From contig NZ_JAQYWB010000008.1 in assembly GCF_030145185.1 (NCBI RefSeq), positions 1 to 64,000 of the forward strand: a stretch of 64,000 nucleotides of DNA, given 5' to 3'. Under the pieces are notes generated by a model. That model had not been told where the DNA came from. It saw only the letters and a list, made by a program, of their open reading frames with translations, and made no database searches. This document shows, one piece after another, positions 26,829 through 35,423 of this stretch. Origin of the DNA: Desulfoluna sp. GTDB lineage: Bacteria; Desulfobacterota; Desulfobacteria; Desulfobacterales; Desulfolunaceae. A program made the position numbers and the translations under genes. Positions within the stretch are counted from its first letter, which is position 1. Every line of letters starts with the position of its first letter.

Positions 26829-28569
26829 GGTTTGCCTCCTCGATTTCCTGGGCCAGGCTCTGGAGCCGCCAGGTCTCCCGGTAGTAGGCGTCGGTCTGTA
26901 CCAGCTGATCGTGGGTCCCCCGTGCCCGGATGCGGCCCTTCTCCATGACGAGGATCTCGTTGCAGGGGCGGATGGCGGACAATCGATGGGAGGCGATGAT
27001 CAGGCTTCGGGTGGTGTCGGCGAAGATCGCCTCGGTCATCTGGTGTGCCGTCCGGGTGTCCACCTGACTGATGGGGTCGTCAAGGATCAGGATGCGGGAG
27101 GGCTCGTAGAGGGTTCGGGCCAGGGCGACCCGCTGTTTTTGTCCGCCGGACAGCATGACCCCTTTTTCCCCTACGATGGTGTTCAGTCCCTCTTCAAACC
27201 CGGCGAGGGTGGCCGTGAGGGCGGCGACCTCTACGGCGTGAGCGAGTTTTTCAGGGTCGCTGGGGGCGCCCAGTCCACAGATGTTCTCGGCGATGGAGCC
27301 GGAGAAGAGCCAGGGTTCCTGGGGCATGAATCGGATGTGGCGCCTGAGATCCGGTGTTCGGAGGTGGGGCAGGGGGATGCCATCCAGCCGGAGGGTTCCC
27401 CGAGTCGGGTCGTAGAGCCTCACCAGCAGAGAGAGCAGCGTCGTTTTGCCGCTTCCCGGAGGCCCGACAAGGCCCAGGCGCTCTCCGCTTTTGAGAGAAA
27501 GGGTGATCTCTTTCAGCACCTCTCTGGCGTCATCAAAAGCAAAGGAGACCGCATCCACGTCGATGCGGCCGATGACATCTGGCAAAGTGGCGGGGTATTT
27601 GGGCTCGGCCACCTTCGCGGTTTCATGAAAAATGACGGCCAGCCGGTCGAGGGAGGCCTTGCCCCGTTGGACGAGGTTGGTCATCCAGCCCATGGCCATC
27701 ATGGGCCAGGTGAGAATCCCCAGGTAACTGATAAAGGCGACAAAGTCTCCGGGAGAGATGGCCCCCTGGATGACAAGCTTGCCGCCGGCCCCCACCACAA
27801 TGGCGGTGCCGGCACCCGAGAGAAAGATCATCAGCGGCATGAGGCTCCCTGTGACCCGGACCAGTCGCATGTTGCGCCGGACGTAATCTTCGGAGAGCGC
27901 TCTGAGCCTGGCGTCTACCTGCTCTCCCCGGCCAAATACTTTCACCACACGGATTCCGTCCACCGCTTCCCGTACCTGCTCGGTGATGGCGGCCAGTCCT
28001 TCCTGGACCGCTTTGTGGCGGGCGTGCATTTTTTTCCCGAAGATCCGAGCGCTCAAGACGATAAAGGGCATGGGGATCAGGGCCATGGCGGCAAGTCCTG
28101 GATGTATCCAGGCCATGAAGCCGATGGCTGCACCGCCGAGCACCACGGCGTCGGTGATGGCGACGATTCCCATACCGGTGGCCATGCGGATGTTGTTGAT
28201 GTCGCTGGTGGCGTGACTCATGAGGTCGCCGGTGCGGGTGGCGTCGAAGTAGTGGGCGTCCAGGGTGAGCAGGTGGGAAAAGAGGTCGTTTCGGATGGCT
28301 TTTTCCACGCGCCGGGAGGTGCCGATGAGGTTGTGGCGCCAGCCATACCGGAAGAGACCGATGAAGAGGGCAAAGCCCACGATGATGCCCCCGTCCCGGG
28401 CGAGGAGCTGGGGTGAGGCCGAGCCGTCTGCCAGGGCGTCCACGGCATGTTTGACGAGGCGGGGGATGAAGAGCTGGAGGGCATCCACACCCAGAAGAAA
28501 CAGGAGTCCTGTGGCAATGCGACGTAAATTCTCGCGGAAGTAGGGGCGGATCAGGGCAAACGCAGTCAT
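26821..28569 (-). CDS. Heterodimeric ABC exporter subunit, degenerate Walker B half
   Basis: A 582-residue ABC half-transporter (MdlA/LmrC type). Six TM helices are followed by a nucleotide-binding domain with Walker A GPPGSGKT, a canonical signature LSGGQKQR and Walker B RILILDDPIS, where Asp replaces the catalytic Glu. That substitution marks the degenerate site of heterodimeric exporters. I take the ATG at 28569 (MTAFALIRPYFREN), which gives normal family length. A frame open to 28992 would add a proline-rich stretch with no homologous look and poor codon use. It is coupled to the partner by an 8-bp overlap. Confidence 0.9.
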   Translation of the reverse strand: MTAFALIRPYFRENLRRIATGLLFLLGVDALQLFIPRLVKHAVDALADGSASPQLLARDGGIIVGFALFIGLFRYGWRHNLIGTSRRVEKAIRNDLFSHLLTLDAHYFDATRTGDLMSHATSDINNIRMATGMGIVAITDAVVLGGAAIGFMAWIHPGLAAMALIPMPFIVLSARIFGKKMHARHKAVQEGLAAITEQVREAVDGIRVVKVFGRGEQVDARLRALSEDYVRRNMRLVRVTGSLMPLMIFLSGAGTAIVVGAGGKLVIQGAISPGDFVAFISYLGILTWPMMAMGWMTNLVQRGKASLDRLAVIFHETAKVAEPKYPATLPDVIGRIDVDAVSFAFDDAREVLKEITLSLKSGERLGLVGPPGSGKTTLLSLLVRLYDPTRGTLRLDGIPLPHLRTPDLRRHIRFMPQEPWLFSGSIAENICGLGAPSDPEKLAHAVEVAALTATLAGFEEGLNTIVGEKGVMLSGGQKQRVALARTLYEPSRILILDDPISQVDTRTAHQMTEAIFADTTRSLIIASHRLSAIRPCNEILVMEKGRIRARGTHDQLVQTDAYYRETWRLQSLAQEIEEANHA

Positions 28570-29000
28570 GGCATATCCACACAAAGGGGGTCGAAGGTGA
28601 AAATATTTATCGTTAAAAATGGGGACTAAATGGATGAAAGTCAAGGTGGGAAAGGGAAAAACAGCCCCTTGCCTTTTCGGAACGATCTCTTTGATTTCGG
28701 TGGCTAAGGGGTGTTCAGGACGTCGGGGGAAAAAGAGGGGAGGGACATCCGCGATGGGACCTTTGGGCGGACCTATCGCGTCCTCGTGTCGCGACGGGGG
28801 AACGATTTGGGGGTGACCTGGAGAGGACTGGTTGTTTGCAAGATACTGAAAATAAAGGATCTTAAAGCCAAACGAGGGAGGCTCGTGTGGGGCGGGTTTG
28901 ATGAATCCCGAGCGGATGGCACAAAAAATTTGATAATGTGTGGAAACGCTTGGCAGTAAAGGACTTGAGAATTTTTTTGATAGAAGCATCAAAAAACTAT

Positions 29001-29029
29001 TTGACAGGACGCTTCGAAGATCTTTAAAA
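29001..29029 (+). promoter_or_regulatory. Predicted sigma70 promoter for ridA
   Basis: TTGACA at 29001-29006 and TTAAAA at 29024-29029 with a 17-bp spacer. A start site near 29036 would place the palindrome at 29042 just inside the transcript. Confidence 0.55.
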
Positions 29030-29041
29030 CTTCATACATGT

Positions 29042-29057
29042 CAAATGTCGACATTTG
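29042..29057. promoter_or_regulatory. Perfect 16-bp palindrome, candidate GntR operator
   Basis: CAAATGTCGACATTTG has no mismatch and lies immediately downstream of the predicted ridA promoter. The core GT-N2-AC with A/T flanks resembles GntR/FadR-type sites. The GntR regulator encoded at 32265 is the obvious candidate binder. Confidence 0.55.
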
Positions 29058-29136
29058 GAATGGAGGCGAGACGGATCGTCCCTCTTCTCCTTTCATCGAC
29101 AGGCATTAACCTAAATTATTAAGGGAATCACGCATC

Positions 29137-29514
29137 ATGACCCAGCCGATTCAAACTCCCAATGCACCTGCAGCCGTCGGCCCCTATTCACAGGGGATCG
29201 TTTCCGGCGGATTTGTTTTCGCCTCAGGTTGCCTCCCCATCGATCCCGCCACCTCAACCATGGTGGAGGGAACCATCGTCGAAAAAGCGACCCGTGCCCT
29301 TGAAAACCTCAAGGCCGTGGCTGAAGCAGGGGGCAGTTCCCTCGAAAAAGCCGTGAAAGTGACGGTTTTTCTTGCTGACATCGCTGATTTTGCGGAGGCC
29401 AACAAGGTCTATGCGCAGTATTTCAAAGAGCCCTTTCCGGCTCGAAGTGCCTTTCAGGTAGGGGCGCTTCCCCTGGGAGCCACCATCGAAATCGAGGCGA
29501 TTTTTGCCCTTTAG
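29137..29514 (+). CDS. ridA: RidA/YjgF/TdcF family enamine/imine deaminase
   Basis: A 125-residue RidA-family protein of standard length. Signatures: NAPAAVGPYSQGI near the N terminus, VFASGCLPIDP, and the C-terminal PARSAFQVGALPLGATIEIE with the catalytic-site Arg and Glu. RidA hydrolyses 2-aminoacrylate and related enamines released by PLP enzymes, protecting other PLP enzymes. Its place directly before a D-cysteine desulfhydrase, which generates aminoacrylate by beta-elimination, fits that role well. Expression is probably from the promoter at 29001, under the palindrome at 29042. Confidence 0.93.
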   Translation: MTQPIQTPNAPAAVGPYSQGIVSGGFVFASGCLPIDPATSTMVEGTIVEKATRALENLKAVAEAGGSSLEKAVKVTVFLADIADFAEANKVYAQYFKEPFPARSAFQVGALPLGATIEIEAIFAL

Positions 29515-29524
29515 TTAAAATTCC

Positions 29525-29554
29525 CGGGCGATAAGGGGACCCCTTGATCGCCCG
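29525..29554 (+). other. Intercistronic hairpin between ridA and dcyD
   Basis: A long stem CGGGCGAT.AAGGGG pairing with CCCCTT.G.ATCGCCCG, one bulged base. No T run follows, so it looks like an mRNA-stability or processing element rather than a terminator. Confidence 0.55.
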
Positions 29555-29629
29555 AAACAAACGGATCTTTTGATTGGATCCGATAAACGCTTATTCCTCA
29601 TTATACCAAATAAAAGGAAATTAAAGACC

Positions 29630-30628
29630 ATGGATTTCACTAAATTCCCCCGACGCGGCTACCTCCAGGGCGAGACTCCCATCGAGCCCATGAAAAACCT
29701 CAGCAAAGCCCTCGGTGGCGATGTGAACCTCTTTGTTAAGCGTGATGACTTGCTCCCCGGTGCTTCTGGTGGCAACAAAACCCGTAAACTCGATTTCTGC
29801 ATTGCCGATGCCATCGAAAAGGGTGCCGACACCATCATCACGTGTGGAGCCATTCAGTCCAACCATTGCCGTCTGACCGCTTCCTGGGCAGCCAAAGAAG
29901 GCCTCGATTGCCACCTGATTCTTGAAGAGCGCGTTAAAGGCACTTACAAAGAAGACGGCAGCGGCAACAACTTCCTTTTCGAACTCCTCGGTGTCAAAAC
30001 CAAGCGTGTTGTTGAAGCAGGTTCCGACATGATGGCTGAGATGGAGAAGACCGCAGCAGAGCTCAAAGCAGCGGGTAAAAAACCTTACATCGTCCCCGGT
30101 GGCGCGTCTAACCCCATCGGAGCCATGGGCTACGCAGCATGTGCCGAAGAGATGATGAATCAGCTCAACACCATGGGTCTCTCCATTGACCACGTGGTTG
30201 TTCCTTCTGGTTCTGCCGGTACTCACGCTGGTATGGTGGTTGGCATGACCGGTACCAACGCGGGTATCGCCGTATCCGGGATCAACGTATCCCGTCCCAA
30301 AGGCCCCCAGGAAGAGACTGTTTTTGGTCTTGCCGGCAAAACTGCTGAGCTCCTCGGTGTTAAAGGCGGCATCGCCCGTGAAGACGTGGTTTGCTACGAC
30401 GAGTATGTAGGTCCCGGTTACTCTGTACCTTCCGATGCCATGGTTGAAGCGGTTAAGCTCTTCGCAAGCGAAGAAGCTATCCTCCTCGACCCCGTTTACA
30501 CAGGTAAAGTAGCCGCAGGTCTCATCGACCTCGTACGTAAAGGCACTTTCCCTAAAGGCGCCAACGTTCTGTTCCTCCACACCGGTGGATCTCCCGCTCT
30601 GTATGCTTACCTGGATACCTTCAGGTAG
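29630..30628 (+). CDS. dcyD: D-cysteine desulfhydrase / ACC deaminase family PLP enzyme
   Basis: A 332-residue fold-type II PLP enzyme closest in look to DcyD, which converts D-cysteine to pyruvate, sulfide and ammonia. The Schiff-base lysine is in ASGGNKTRKLDF (Lys about 50). The loop CGAIQSNHCRLTA and the Gly-rich phosphate cup GSAGTHAGM are typical. Length matches E. coli DcyD (328). I chose the ATG at 29630, with AAGGAA about 11 bases upstream, over one 60 bp earlier. Codon use is strongly biased towards a few codons (GGT, CGT, GTT), unlike neighbours, as expected for a highly expressed gene. ACC deaminase activity cannot be excluded from sequence. Confidence 0.88.
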   Translation: MDFTKFPRRGYLQGETPIEPMKNLSKALGGDVNLFVKRDDLLPGASGGNKTRKLDFCIADAIEKGADTIITCGAIQSNHCRLTASWAAKEGLDCHLILEERVKGTYKEDGSGNNFLFELLGVKTKRVVEAGSDMMAEMEKTAAELKAAGKKPYIVPGGASNPIGAMGYAACAEEMMNQLNTMGLSIDHVVVPSGSAGTHAGMVVGMTGTNAGIAVSGINVSRPKGPQEETVFGLAGKTAELLGVKGGIAREDVVCYDEYVGPGYSVPSDAMVEAVKLFASEEAILLDPVYTGKVAAGLIDLVRKGTFPKGANVLFLHTGGSPALYAYLDTFR

Positions 30629-30655
30629 CAGCACACTGATTTCGGTTTCGAGTCA

Positions 30656-30753
30656 AGGCAGGTCTTCGGGTTGGTGTTGTCACCCCCTGAAGACTTCTTG
30701 ATCTCATCTCCGCAGTCTGCCCGCTCGTCTGCAACCAGGCGAGCGGGTTCTTT
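30656..30753 (+). terminator. Terminator region after dcyD
   Basis: Two hairpins: an imperfect one (GGTCTTCGGG with CCCTGAAGAC, 30661-30694) and a clear intrinsic terminator CCCGCTCG/CGAGCGGG (30720-30727 with 30740-30747) followed by TTCTTT. The rest of the gap to 30947 shows only a C9 run at about 30789-30797. Confidence 0.75.
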
Positions 30754-30947
30754 AACGCCATGGCGATGGTTTTTCGCCTTTGCCCCTTCCCCCCCCCAGG
30801 TTGAGCTCCCTTTTTGCCATCACTCTTGAATCCAGGGATGTCTCTCTGACGTGCGGGGTCACGATGACTGCCGTACCGGCACGGGTTCCGGTGCTGTGGG
30901 TATTTCTCCCAACCCTTATGGGCTTGAAGCCCCGGAATCGGATCACA

Positions 30948-32198
30948 ATGAAAAAGACCCTCTCCCCTCTCCTCCCCTCACAGCACACCTGCGGACACCT
31001 CGGAATCATGGGGCATGTTGGCGTCGGGCATGTGCACAGCAATGCCGGGTTTATTCAAGATGACTCCGTGGGGTTTACCCTCGCCGCCGGATTTTTAAAG
31101 GAGGCCTATCCCATCTCCACGCAGATTCGCCGCGTTTGGGTTGATGGCGATGCCTTTCTTGTAGAAACCGAGGAGGGCGGCGTGGGGCGTGCCGTGGCAC
31201 GTCGGGGAATTACCGCCCATGAAGCCCGCCTTGCGGTGGCGGCCGAAGGGCGCGATGCCCTGTTCAGCCAGGGGATTGTGCAGTCTGTCTTTGGCCGCAT
31301 GTATGGTCAGGGGGTGATGGAGCACGCGGTGGCCCTTCAGGCAGCTCTCTGTCTTGCCGTGGTGGAGAGTTTTCGGTTGACCCATCCCAGGCGTCTGACC
31401 TTTTCGTCAGAGGGTATTGAGGGTAATATTGGCCTTTGCGTCGGTGGGGTCGTTGAGCTGGAAGGCATTCCCGTGTCGATTCTTGCCACCGTGAACGCCA
31501 CGGACGGTGGGCTTGGACCCGTGGAAGACCGGGAAGGCAATGTCTGTATAGGAGACAAGGCCACGGCCATGAAGGCGTTGGGGCTCGATCGCCTGCCCAC
31601 CGTCATCGTGGAGAGCAAAGCCTTCGTGCCAGCCGTCGCCAAAGGGCTGGCACAGGATACACTTTGGGTTCGGTTTAACCGGGAGCACGATAACCCTGTG
31701 GTGGGTGAGGCCCTCGTGGCCGCAGGAGAAAAGCTGGGTGCAGCGCTCATCCACACGGATCAAGCGTATCTCAGAAGTGACACCGAGATGCGCCGTGCCG
31801 TCCAGGCTCTGGGTCGCAAAATTGCCGGATTGGGAGATGCCCTTTACCTGGCCGGTACCTCTGTGGAGAAAGTGCGGGTGATCGCCGAGCTGGCCACGTT
31901 GGTGAGTGAAGATGCTGGCGGGGTGACCTTTATGTCGGAAGCGCTTCATGCCCAGGTGGCGGGGGGTGGTTTGATGCCCGGGACCTCTGCGGTGCTCTCC
32001 ATGGCCGTGTGTGAGCAACCCCTCAAAAAGACAGGGGCTCCAGAGCTGACGGAGGAAGACGCTCTGGCCTATCGTCATCTTCTGCTGACGGCGATTCCTT
32101 TGCTGAATGCCGAGATTGGCAGGGCTCAACAATTCGTAAGCGAAAGACTTTCAGTTGATCTCATGGAGAATATGTTGCATAGAATGGTTTCCATGTAA
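30948..32198 (+). CDS. Conserved-looking protein of unknown function in a D-cysteine cluster
   Basis: A protein of about 416 residues that I do not recognise. It has no signal peptide and no membrane helix. Notable segments are a His/Gly-rich N terminus (HLGIMGHVGVGHVHSNAGFI, about residues 17-36), an Ala-rich middle, GLGPVEDREGNVCIGDKATA (about 185-204), FNREHDNPVVGEALV and GGGLMPGTSAVLSMA. The HxxxxxxHVGxGHxH cluster could bind a metal. The ATG at 30948 is preferred because family-like sequence begins just after it; the frame stays open to 30780. It sits between dcyD and the GntR gene on the same strand, with a terminator on each side, so it may be a separate transcript. Confidence 0.6.
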   Translation: MKKTLSPLLPSQHTCGHLGIMGHVGVGHVHSNAGFIQDDSVGFTLAAGFLKEAYPISTQIRRVWVDGDAFLVETEEGGVGRAVARRGITAHEARLAVAAEGRDALFSQGIVQSVFGRMYGQGVMEHAVALQAALCLAVVESFRLTHPRRLTFSSEGIEGNIGLCVGGVVELEGIPVSILATVNATDGGLGPVEDREGNVCIGDKATAMKALGLDRLPTVIVESKAFVPAVAKGLAQDTLWVRFNREHDNPVVGEALVAAGEKLGAALIHTDQAYLRSDTEMRRAVQALGRKIAGLGDALYLAGTSVEKVRVIAELATLVSEDAGGVTFMSEALHAQVAGGGLMPGTSAVLSMAVCEQPLKKTGAPELTEEDALAYRHLLLTAIPLLNAEIGRAQQFVSERLSVDLMENMLHRMVSM

Positions 32199-32212
32199 CC
32201 AACAACCTTATC

Positions 32213-32246
32213 AGGTGCCGCTTTAGCGCGGCGCCTGGATCTTTTT
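32213..32246 (+). terminator. Intrinsic terminator between unknown gene and GntR gene
   Basis: Stem AGGTGCCGC / GCGGCGCCT with a short loop, followed by GGATCTTTTT. Transcription of the GntR gene may restart just after it or depend on read-through. Confidence 0.65.
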
Positions 32247-32264
32247 GACGGAAATAGATGTATC

Positions 32265-32948
32265 ATGGCAGAAATTAAAACGTACAGCGAACAGGTGACG
32301 GAATTCATTAAACGATCCATTCTGGAGGGGACCCTGAACCCGGGAGACAAGGTCAATGAAGTGCATGTGGCTGCCACCCTCTCCATCAGCCGGGCCCCTG
32401 TTCGTGAGGCCCTTCAAATGTTGACCCGTGAAGGCCTGATCATTTCTGTTCCTCAAAAGGGTAAGTACATCAACTGCCTGACCAAGCAGCAGATTAAAGA
32501 AAGTTATTTTACCGGAGGGGTGCTCGAAGGGGCGGCTGTGGCGGCTTCCATTCATGAATTTTCCGACGAAGACTTCGAAAAACTTCAGGCCATCGTGGAT
32601 CGTATGGAGGTCGTCGCGTCCATGGAAACCGCGGCGGATTACATGCCGGCACTTGACGACAGGTTTCATGGCTTGCTGTTTTCAAAAACTGACAATACGC
32701 TTCTGGTGGAGCTTTCCCGGAGGTATTGTCATGGATTGTCAAAATTTCTCCTTTTCAGGTACTGGCGAAATCTTTTTTCTCCCCGAACGGTCTGGCTGCG
32801 TCATAAATCGATCCTGGATGCTTTGAAAACACGGGATCAGGTGACCATCGAGGGGGCCTTGCGTGAGCACTACATTGAATCCGGTTTTCGCATGTCCAAG
32901 TTCGGCTGTGAGCAGGACAATCCCTTGTGCAAGATCTGCAGGCAGTAA
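32265..32948 (+). CDS. GntR family regulator (FCD domain) with cysteine-rich tail
   Basis: A 227-residue FadR-subfamily regulator. The winged helix lies at about residues 8-72 (VNEVHVAATLSISRAPVREA, LTREGLIISVPQKGKYI). The all-helical FCD ligand domain (about 80-205) keeps Asp/His residues that usually hold a metal (DDRFHGLL, REHYIES). The last 15 residues hold three cysteines, C215-x6-C222-x2-C225, an extension that FCD regulators normally lack. It might bind a metal or sense thiols or redox state, which is of interest beside a sulfide-producing enzyme. It probably controls the ridA-dcyD unit through the palindrome at 29042. Confidence 0.85.
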   Translation: MAEIKTYSEQVTEFIKRSILEGTLNPGDKVNEVHVAATLSISRAPVREALQMLTREGLIISVPQKGKYINCLTKQQIKESYFTGGVLEGAAVAASIHEFSDEDFEKLQAIVDRMEVVASMETAADYMPALDDRFHGLLFSKTDNTLLVELSRRYCHGLSKFLLFRYWRNLFSPRTVWLRHKSILDALKTRDQVTIEGALREHYIESGFRMSKFGCEQDNPLCKICRQ

Positions 32949-33360
32949 TTTAATTTCCATAGGGAGACGGGAGCGTCGCGTCGCGGCGTTTTTTGTCTCC
33001 GGCGGTCATGAGATCGCTTTTTCTCTTCTTTTTCCTTCCCGATACACCCTTTTTGCCCCCCCCATACGCCATCGCCCTCAAAGAGCCGGGGCGGCTGACC
33101 CATTACGCGCTGTCATCACATATCTCGTCCATTCGGATGCCTTTCAGTCCGTAGGGTGCGGCTCCCGCACCGTTTAACGTCACGCAAACCGCCGGCCCCG
33201 TCTCAACACTTATAACAAAATGCGGCGTTGCAGGTTTATCGGACGTTAAGCGGTGCGCACGGCGCACCCTACATTTCACCTCGACATGGTTACCAAAGGA
33301 CAGACCCTTTATACGGTTTCCTTCCTCGGTTTTCTGTCTGATTTTCGTGAAATATCCGGG
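32949..33360. repeat. Repeat-filled gap with 122-bp inverted repeat and a solo element end
   Basis: No gene. Bases 33151-33272 form an inverted repeat. The arms begin GTAGGGTGCG and end TTAACGTC, about 31 bp each with a few mismatches, and would fold into one long hairpin. The gap ends in TGAAATATCCGGG (33348-33360), a right end of the MITE-like family followed by CTAG. The matching left end is not recognisable. Confidence 0.75.
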
Positions 33361-33364
33361 CTAG
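33348..33364. mobile_element. MITE-like element, solo right end (copy 4)
   Basis: The terminal repeat TGAAATATCCGGG is followed by CTAG. The first three bases of CTAG (33361-33363) are, on the minus strand, the TAG stop codon of the penicillin-binding protein gene. No left end with a matching CTAG was found, so the copy is decayed or interrupted. Confidence 0.6.
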
Positions 33365-35292
33365 TGCGTTTTAAACAGGGCCGTGACGCTGCCTGGGGCG
33401 GGGGCCGTGGTGATACGGCCGGTGGTGGGGTTCATATGGCGTCGGGTCACCCCGTCGGGGATATCAAACTGGGCGGGGGGACGGTTTGCCCAGGCGGCTT
33501 CCATGACGTCGGTCCAGATGGGCAGGGCGGCACGTGCCCCGGTTTCCAGGCGTCCCAAGGGGGCGTGGTTGTCGTTGCCCACCCAGACCCCGGCGGCGAC
33601 GTACGGGGAAAACCCGAGAAAGAGGGCGTCCCGGTAGTTGTCGGTGGTGCCGGTTTTACCCGCCAGCGGCTTGCCCACGCGAAGGGCTTTTCGTCCTGTG
33701 CCTTCGGTGACCACGGCTGCGAGCATGTCGGTGATCACCGCAGCGTCGTCCCGGGTGATGGCCACGGCATGGGCCGGACGGCCTTCCCAGATAACCCGTC
33801 CGTCCCGATTTTCGATGCGGGTGATTCCCATGGGGGTCGACCTGACCCCTCGATTCGGAAAGACGGCGTAGGCCCGCGTGAGCTCCATCAGGTTGGTTTC
33901 CGCTGTGCCCAGGGCCAGGGAGAGGTTTCCGTGCAGGGGCGAGGTGATGCCTAAGCGGCGCGCGAAGGCGGCGACGTTGGCCACGCCGATGGAGTCGGCA
34001 AGGCGGACGGCGGGGATGTTTTTCGAAAGGGCCAGGGCTTTTCTTAACGTGACCTCTCCGCTGTATTTTTTGGAAAAGTTTTGGGGTTGCCAGGGCTTTT
34101 TACCCCGCCCCATGGAAAAAGAGACCGGAGAGTCCAGGATCAGCCGATTCTGGTCGAGCCCCTGTTCCACGGCCAGGCCGTAGACAAAGGGTTTAAACGA
34201 GGACCCGGGTTGTCGCTTGGCCTGGGTGGTCCGATTGAAGGAACTTTTTTTAAACTCACGGCCGCCGACCATGGCGAGGATGGCTCCGGTTTTGACATCC
34301 AGCATCAGCAGGGCGCACTGAGGATCGGGGTGTTTGATGTGGTGTTTCTTCATGCGTGATTCGAGGCGAGCCATATTTTTGGTGACGGAGGCTTCGCCCA
34401 CGTGCTGGAGGGACAGATTGAGCGTGGTGTGAATGGTGAGACCCTCCTGGTAAAGACGGTCGAGCCCGACAATCCCGGCGAGCTCGCCTTTGATGTAGTC
34501 GATGAAGTAAGGGGCCTGGTGGACGCGTCCGCGTCGACCGGTCAGGGCCAGGGGTTCTGCCAGGGCCGCTTTGTAGGCTCGGGTGGTGATGCGGTGACGT
34601 TTGTGGAGGAGCTTTAAGACGAGGTCTCGCCGTCTGATGGCTTTTTTGGGGCTGACCAGGGGAGAGTACCGGGAGGGGGATTTGGGAAGCCCTGCCAGGA
34701 GAGCACACTCGGCCAGGGTCAGCTCAGAGACCCCTTTCCCGAAGTAAATGCGAGAGGCGGATTCCACCCCGTAAGCACCGCTGCCGAAGTAGATCTGGTT
34801 TAAGTAGAGTTCCAGGATCTCTTTTTTGGTGTAGCGTCGTTCCAGCTGGAAGGCGAGGATCGCCTCTTTGAGCTTGCGGTCGATGCTTTTTTCCCGGGTG
34901 AGAAAAAGGGTCTTGGCCAGCTGCTGGGTGATGGTACTGGCCCCTTCGACAAAATTTCGGGCGATGATGTCTTTGACGATGGCCCGGGCAATCCCTTTGA
35001 TATCCACCCCATTGTGATTGTAGAAGTTTCGATCCTCGGTGTTGATGATCGCATTTTGGAGGTGGGTTGGGACAATGGCCAGGGGCACCGGGTCCCTTTT
35101 TTCTGCGTAGAATTCGGCCAGAAGCACCCCGTCCGCTGAATAGACCCGACTCACCGACGAGGGTTTAAAGGACTTCAGGGCTTCGATCTGCGGCAGGTCC
35201 CGGGTGGTCCCGAAAAAGAGACCGGCCATGAGGCCGGTCGCGGTGCCGATGACGAGAACGGCAATGAGGGTAATGACAAAACGTCGACTCAT
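33361..35292 (-). CDS. Class A penicillin-binding protein (PBP1A family)
   Basis: A 643-residue bifunctional peptidoglycan synthase. N-terminal membrane anchor about residues 6-28. The GT51 glycosyltransferase domain (about 55-225) has the catalytic EDRNFYNHNGVD and GASTITQQLAK. The transpeptidase domain (about 310-600) has the SxxK serine in GSSFKP, SKN as SxN, and KTGTTDNYRD. It lacks the OB-like insert of large gamma-proteobacterial PBP1A and so resembles the shorter PbpF/Pbp1A-2 form. It polymerises glycan strands and cross-links peptides in the periplasm. The stop codon coincides with the end of a miniature element. It is probably transcribed separately from the chemosensory genes, 131 bp upstream. 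Confidence 0.94.
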   Translation of the reverse strand: MSRRFVITLIAVLVIGTATGLMAGLFFGTTRDLPQIEALKSFKPSSVSRVYSADGVLLAEFYAEKRDPVPLAIVPTHLQNAIINTEDRNFYNHNGVDIKGIARAIVKDIIARNFVEGASTITQQLAKTLFLTREKSIDRKLKEAILAFQLERRYTKKEILELYLNQIYFGSGAYGVESASRIYFGKGVSELTLAECALLAGLPKSPSRYSPLVSPKKAIRRRDLVLKLLHKRHRITTRAYKAALAEPLALTGRRGRVHQAPYFIDYIKGELAGIVGLDRLYQEGLTIHTTLNLSLQHVGEASVTKNMARLESRMKKHHIKHPDPQCALLMLDVKTGAILAMVGGREFKKSSFNRTTQAKRQPGSSFKPFVYGLAVEQGLDQNRLILDSPVSFSMGRGKKPWQPQNFSKKYSGEVTLRKALALSKNIPAVRLADSIGVANVAAFARRLGITSPLHGNLSLALGTAETNLMELTRAYAVFPNRGVRSTPMGITRIENRDGRVIWEGRPAHAVAITRDDAAVITDMLAAVVTEGTGRKALRVGKPLAGKTGTTDNYRDALFLGFSPYVAAGVWVGNDNHAPLGRLETGARAALPIWTDVMEAAWANRPPAQFDIPDGVTRRHMNPTTGRITTAPAPGSVTALFKTH

Positions 35293-35423
35293 GGTTTTGG
35301 GTGGCCTTACCTTGTCGGAGTTCTATTGTTGTCGGGTCACGAGGATTACCGATGTGCCGACCGGGTCACGATTCCTTCGGCAGAGGTGCCCCAACGTCCG
35401 TGGCCATGATACGTGGGGCTTTC

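Larger units (their letters stand above)
28570..29136. other. Intergenic region between divergent ABC and ridA genes
   Basis: A 567-bp gap. The right 140 bp carry a good promoter and palindrome for ridA (see next entries). The left part must hold the ABC promoter on the other strand, but I see no clear -35/-10 pair and no further gene. Confidence 0.5.

Noticed and set aside
26827-28416. Long plus-strand frames opposite the ABC genes (and similar antisense frames elsewhere)
   Set aside because: They mirror strongly biased GC-rich coding sequence on the other strand and have no ribosome-binding site or domain signature.
28570-28992. N-terminal extension of the ABC subunit to 723 residues
   Set aside because: Family length and the first transmembrane helix start at the ATG at 28569; the extension is proline-rich and unlike any exporter.
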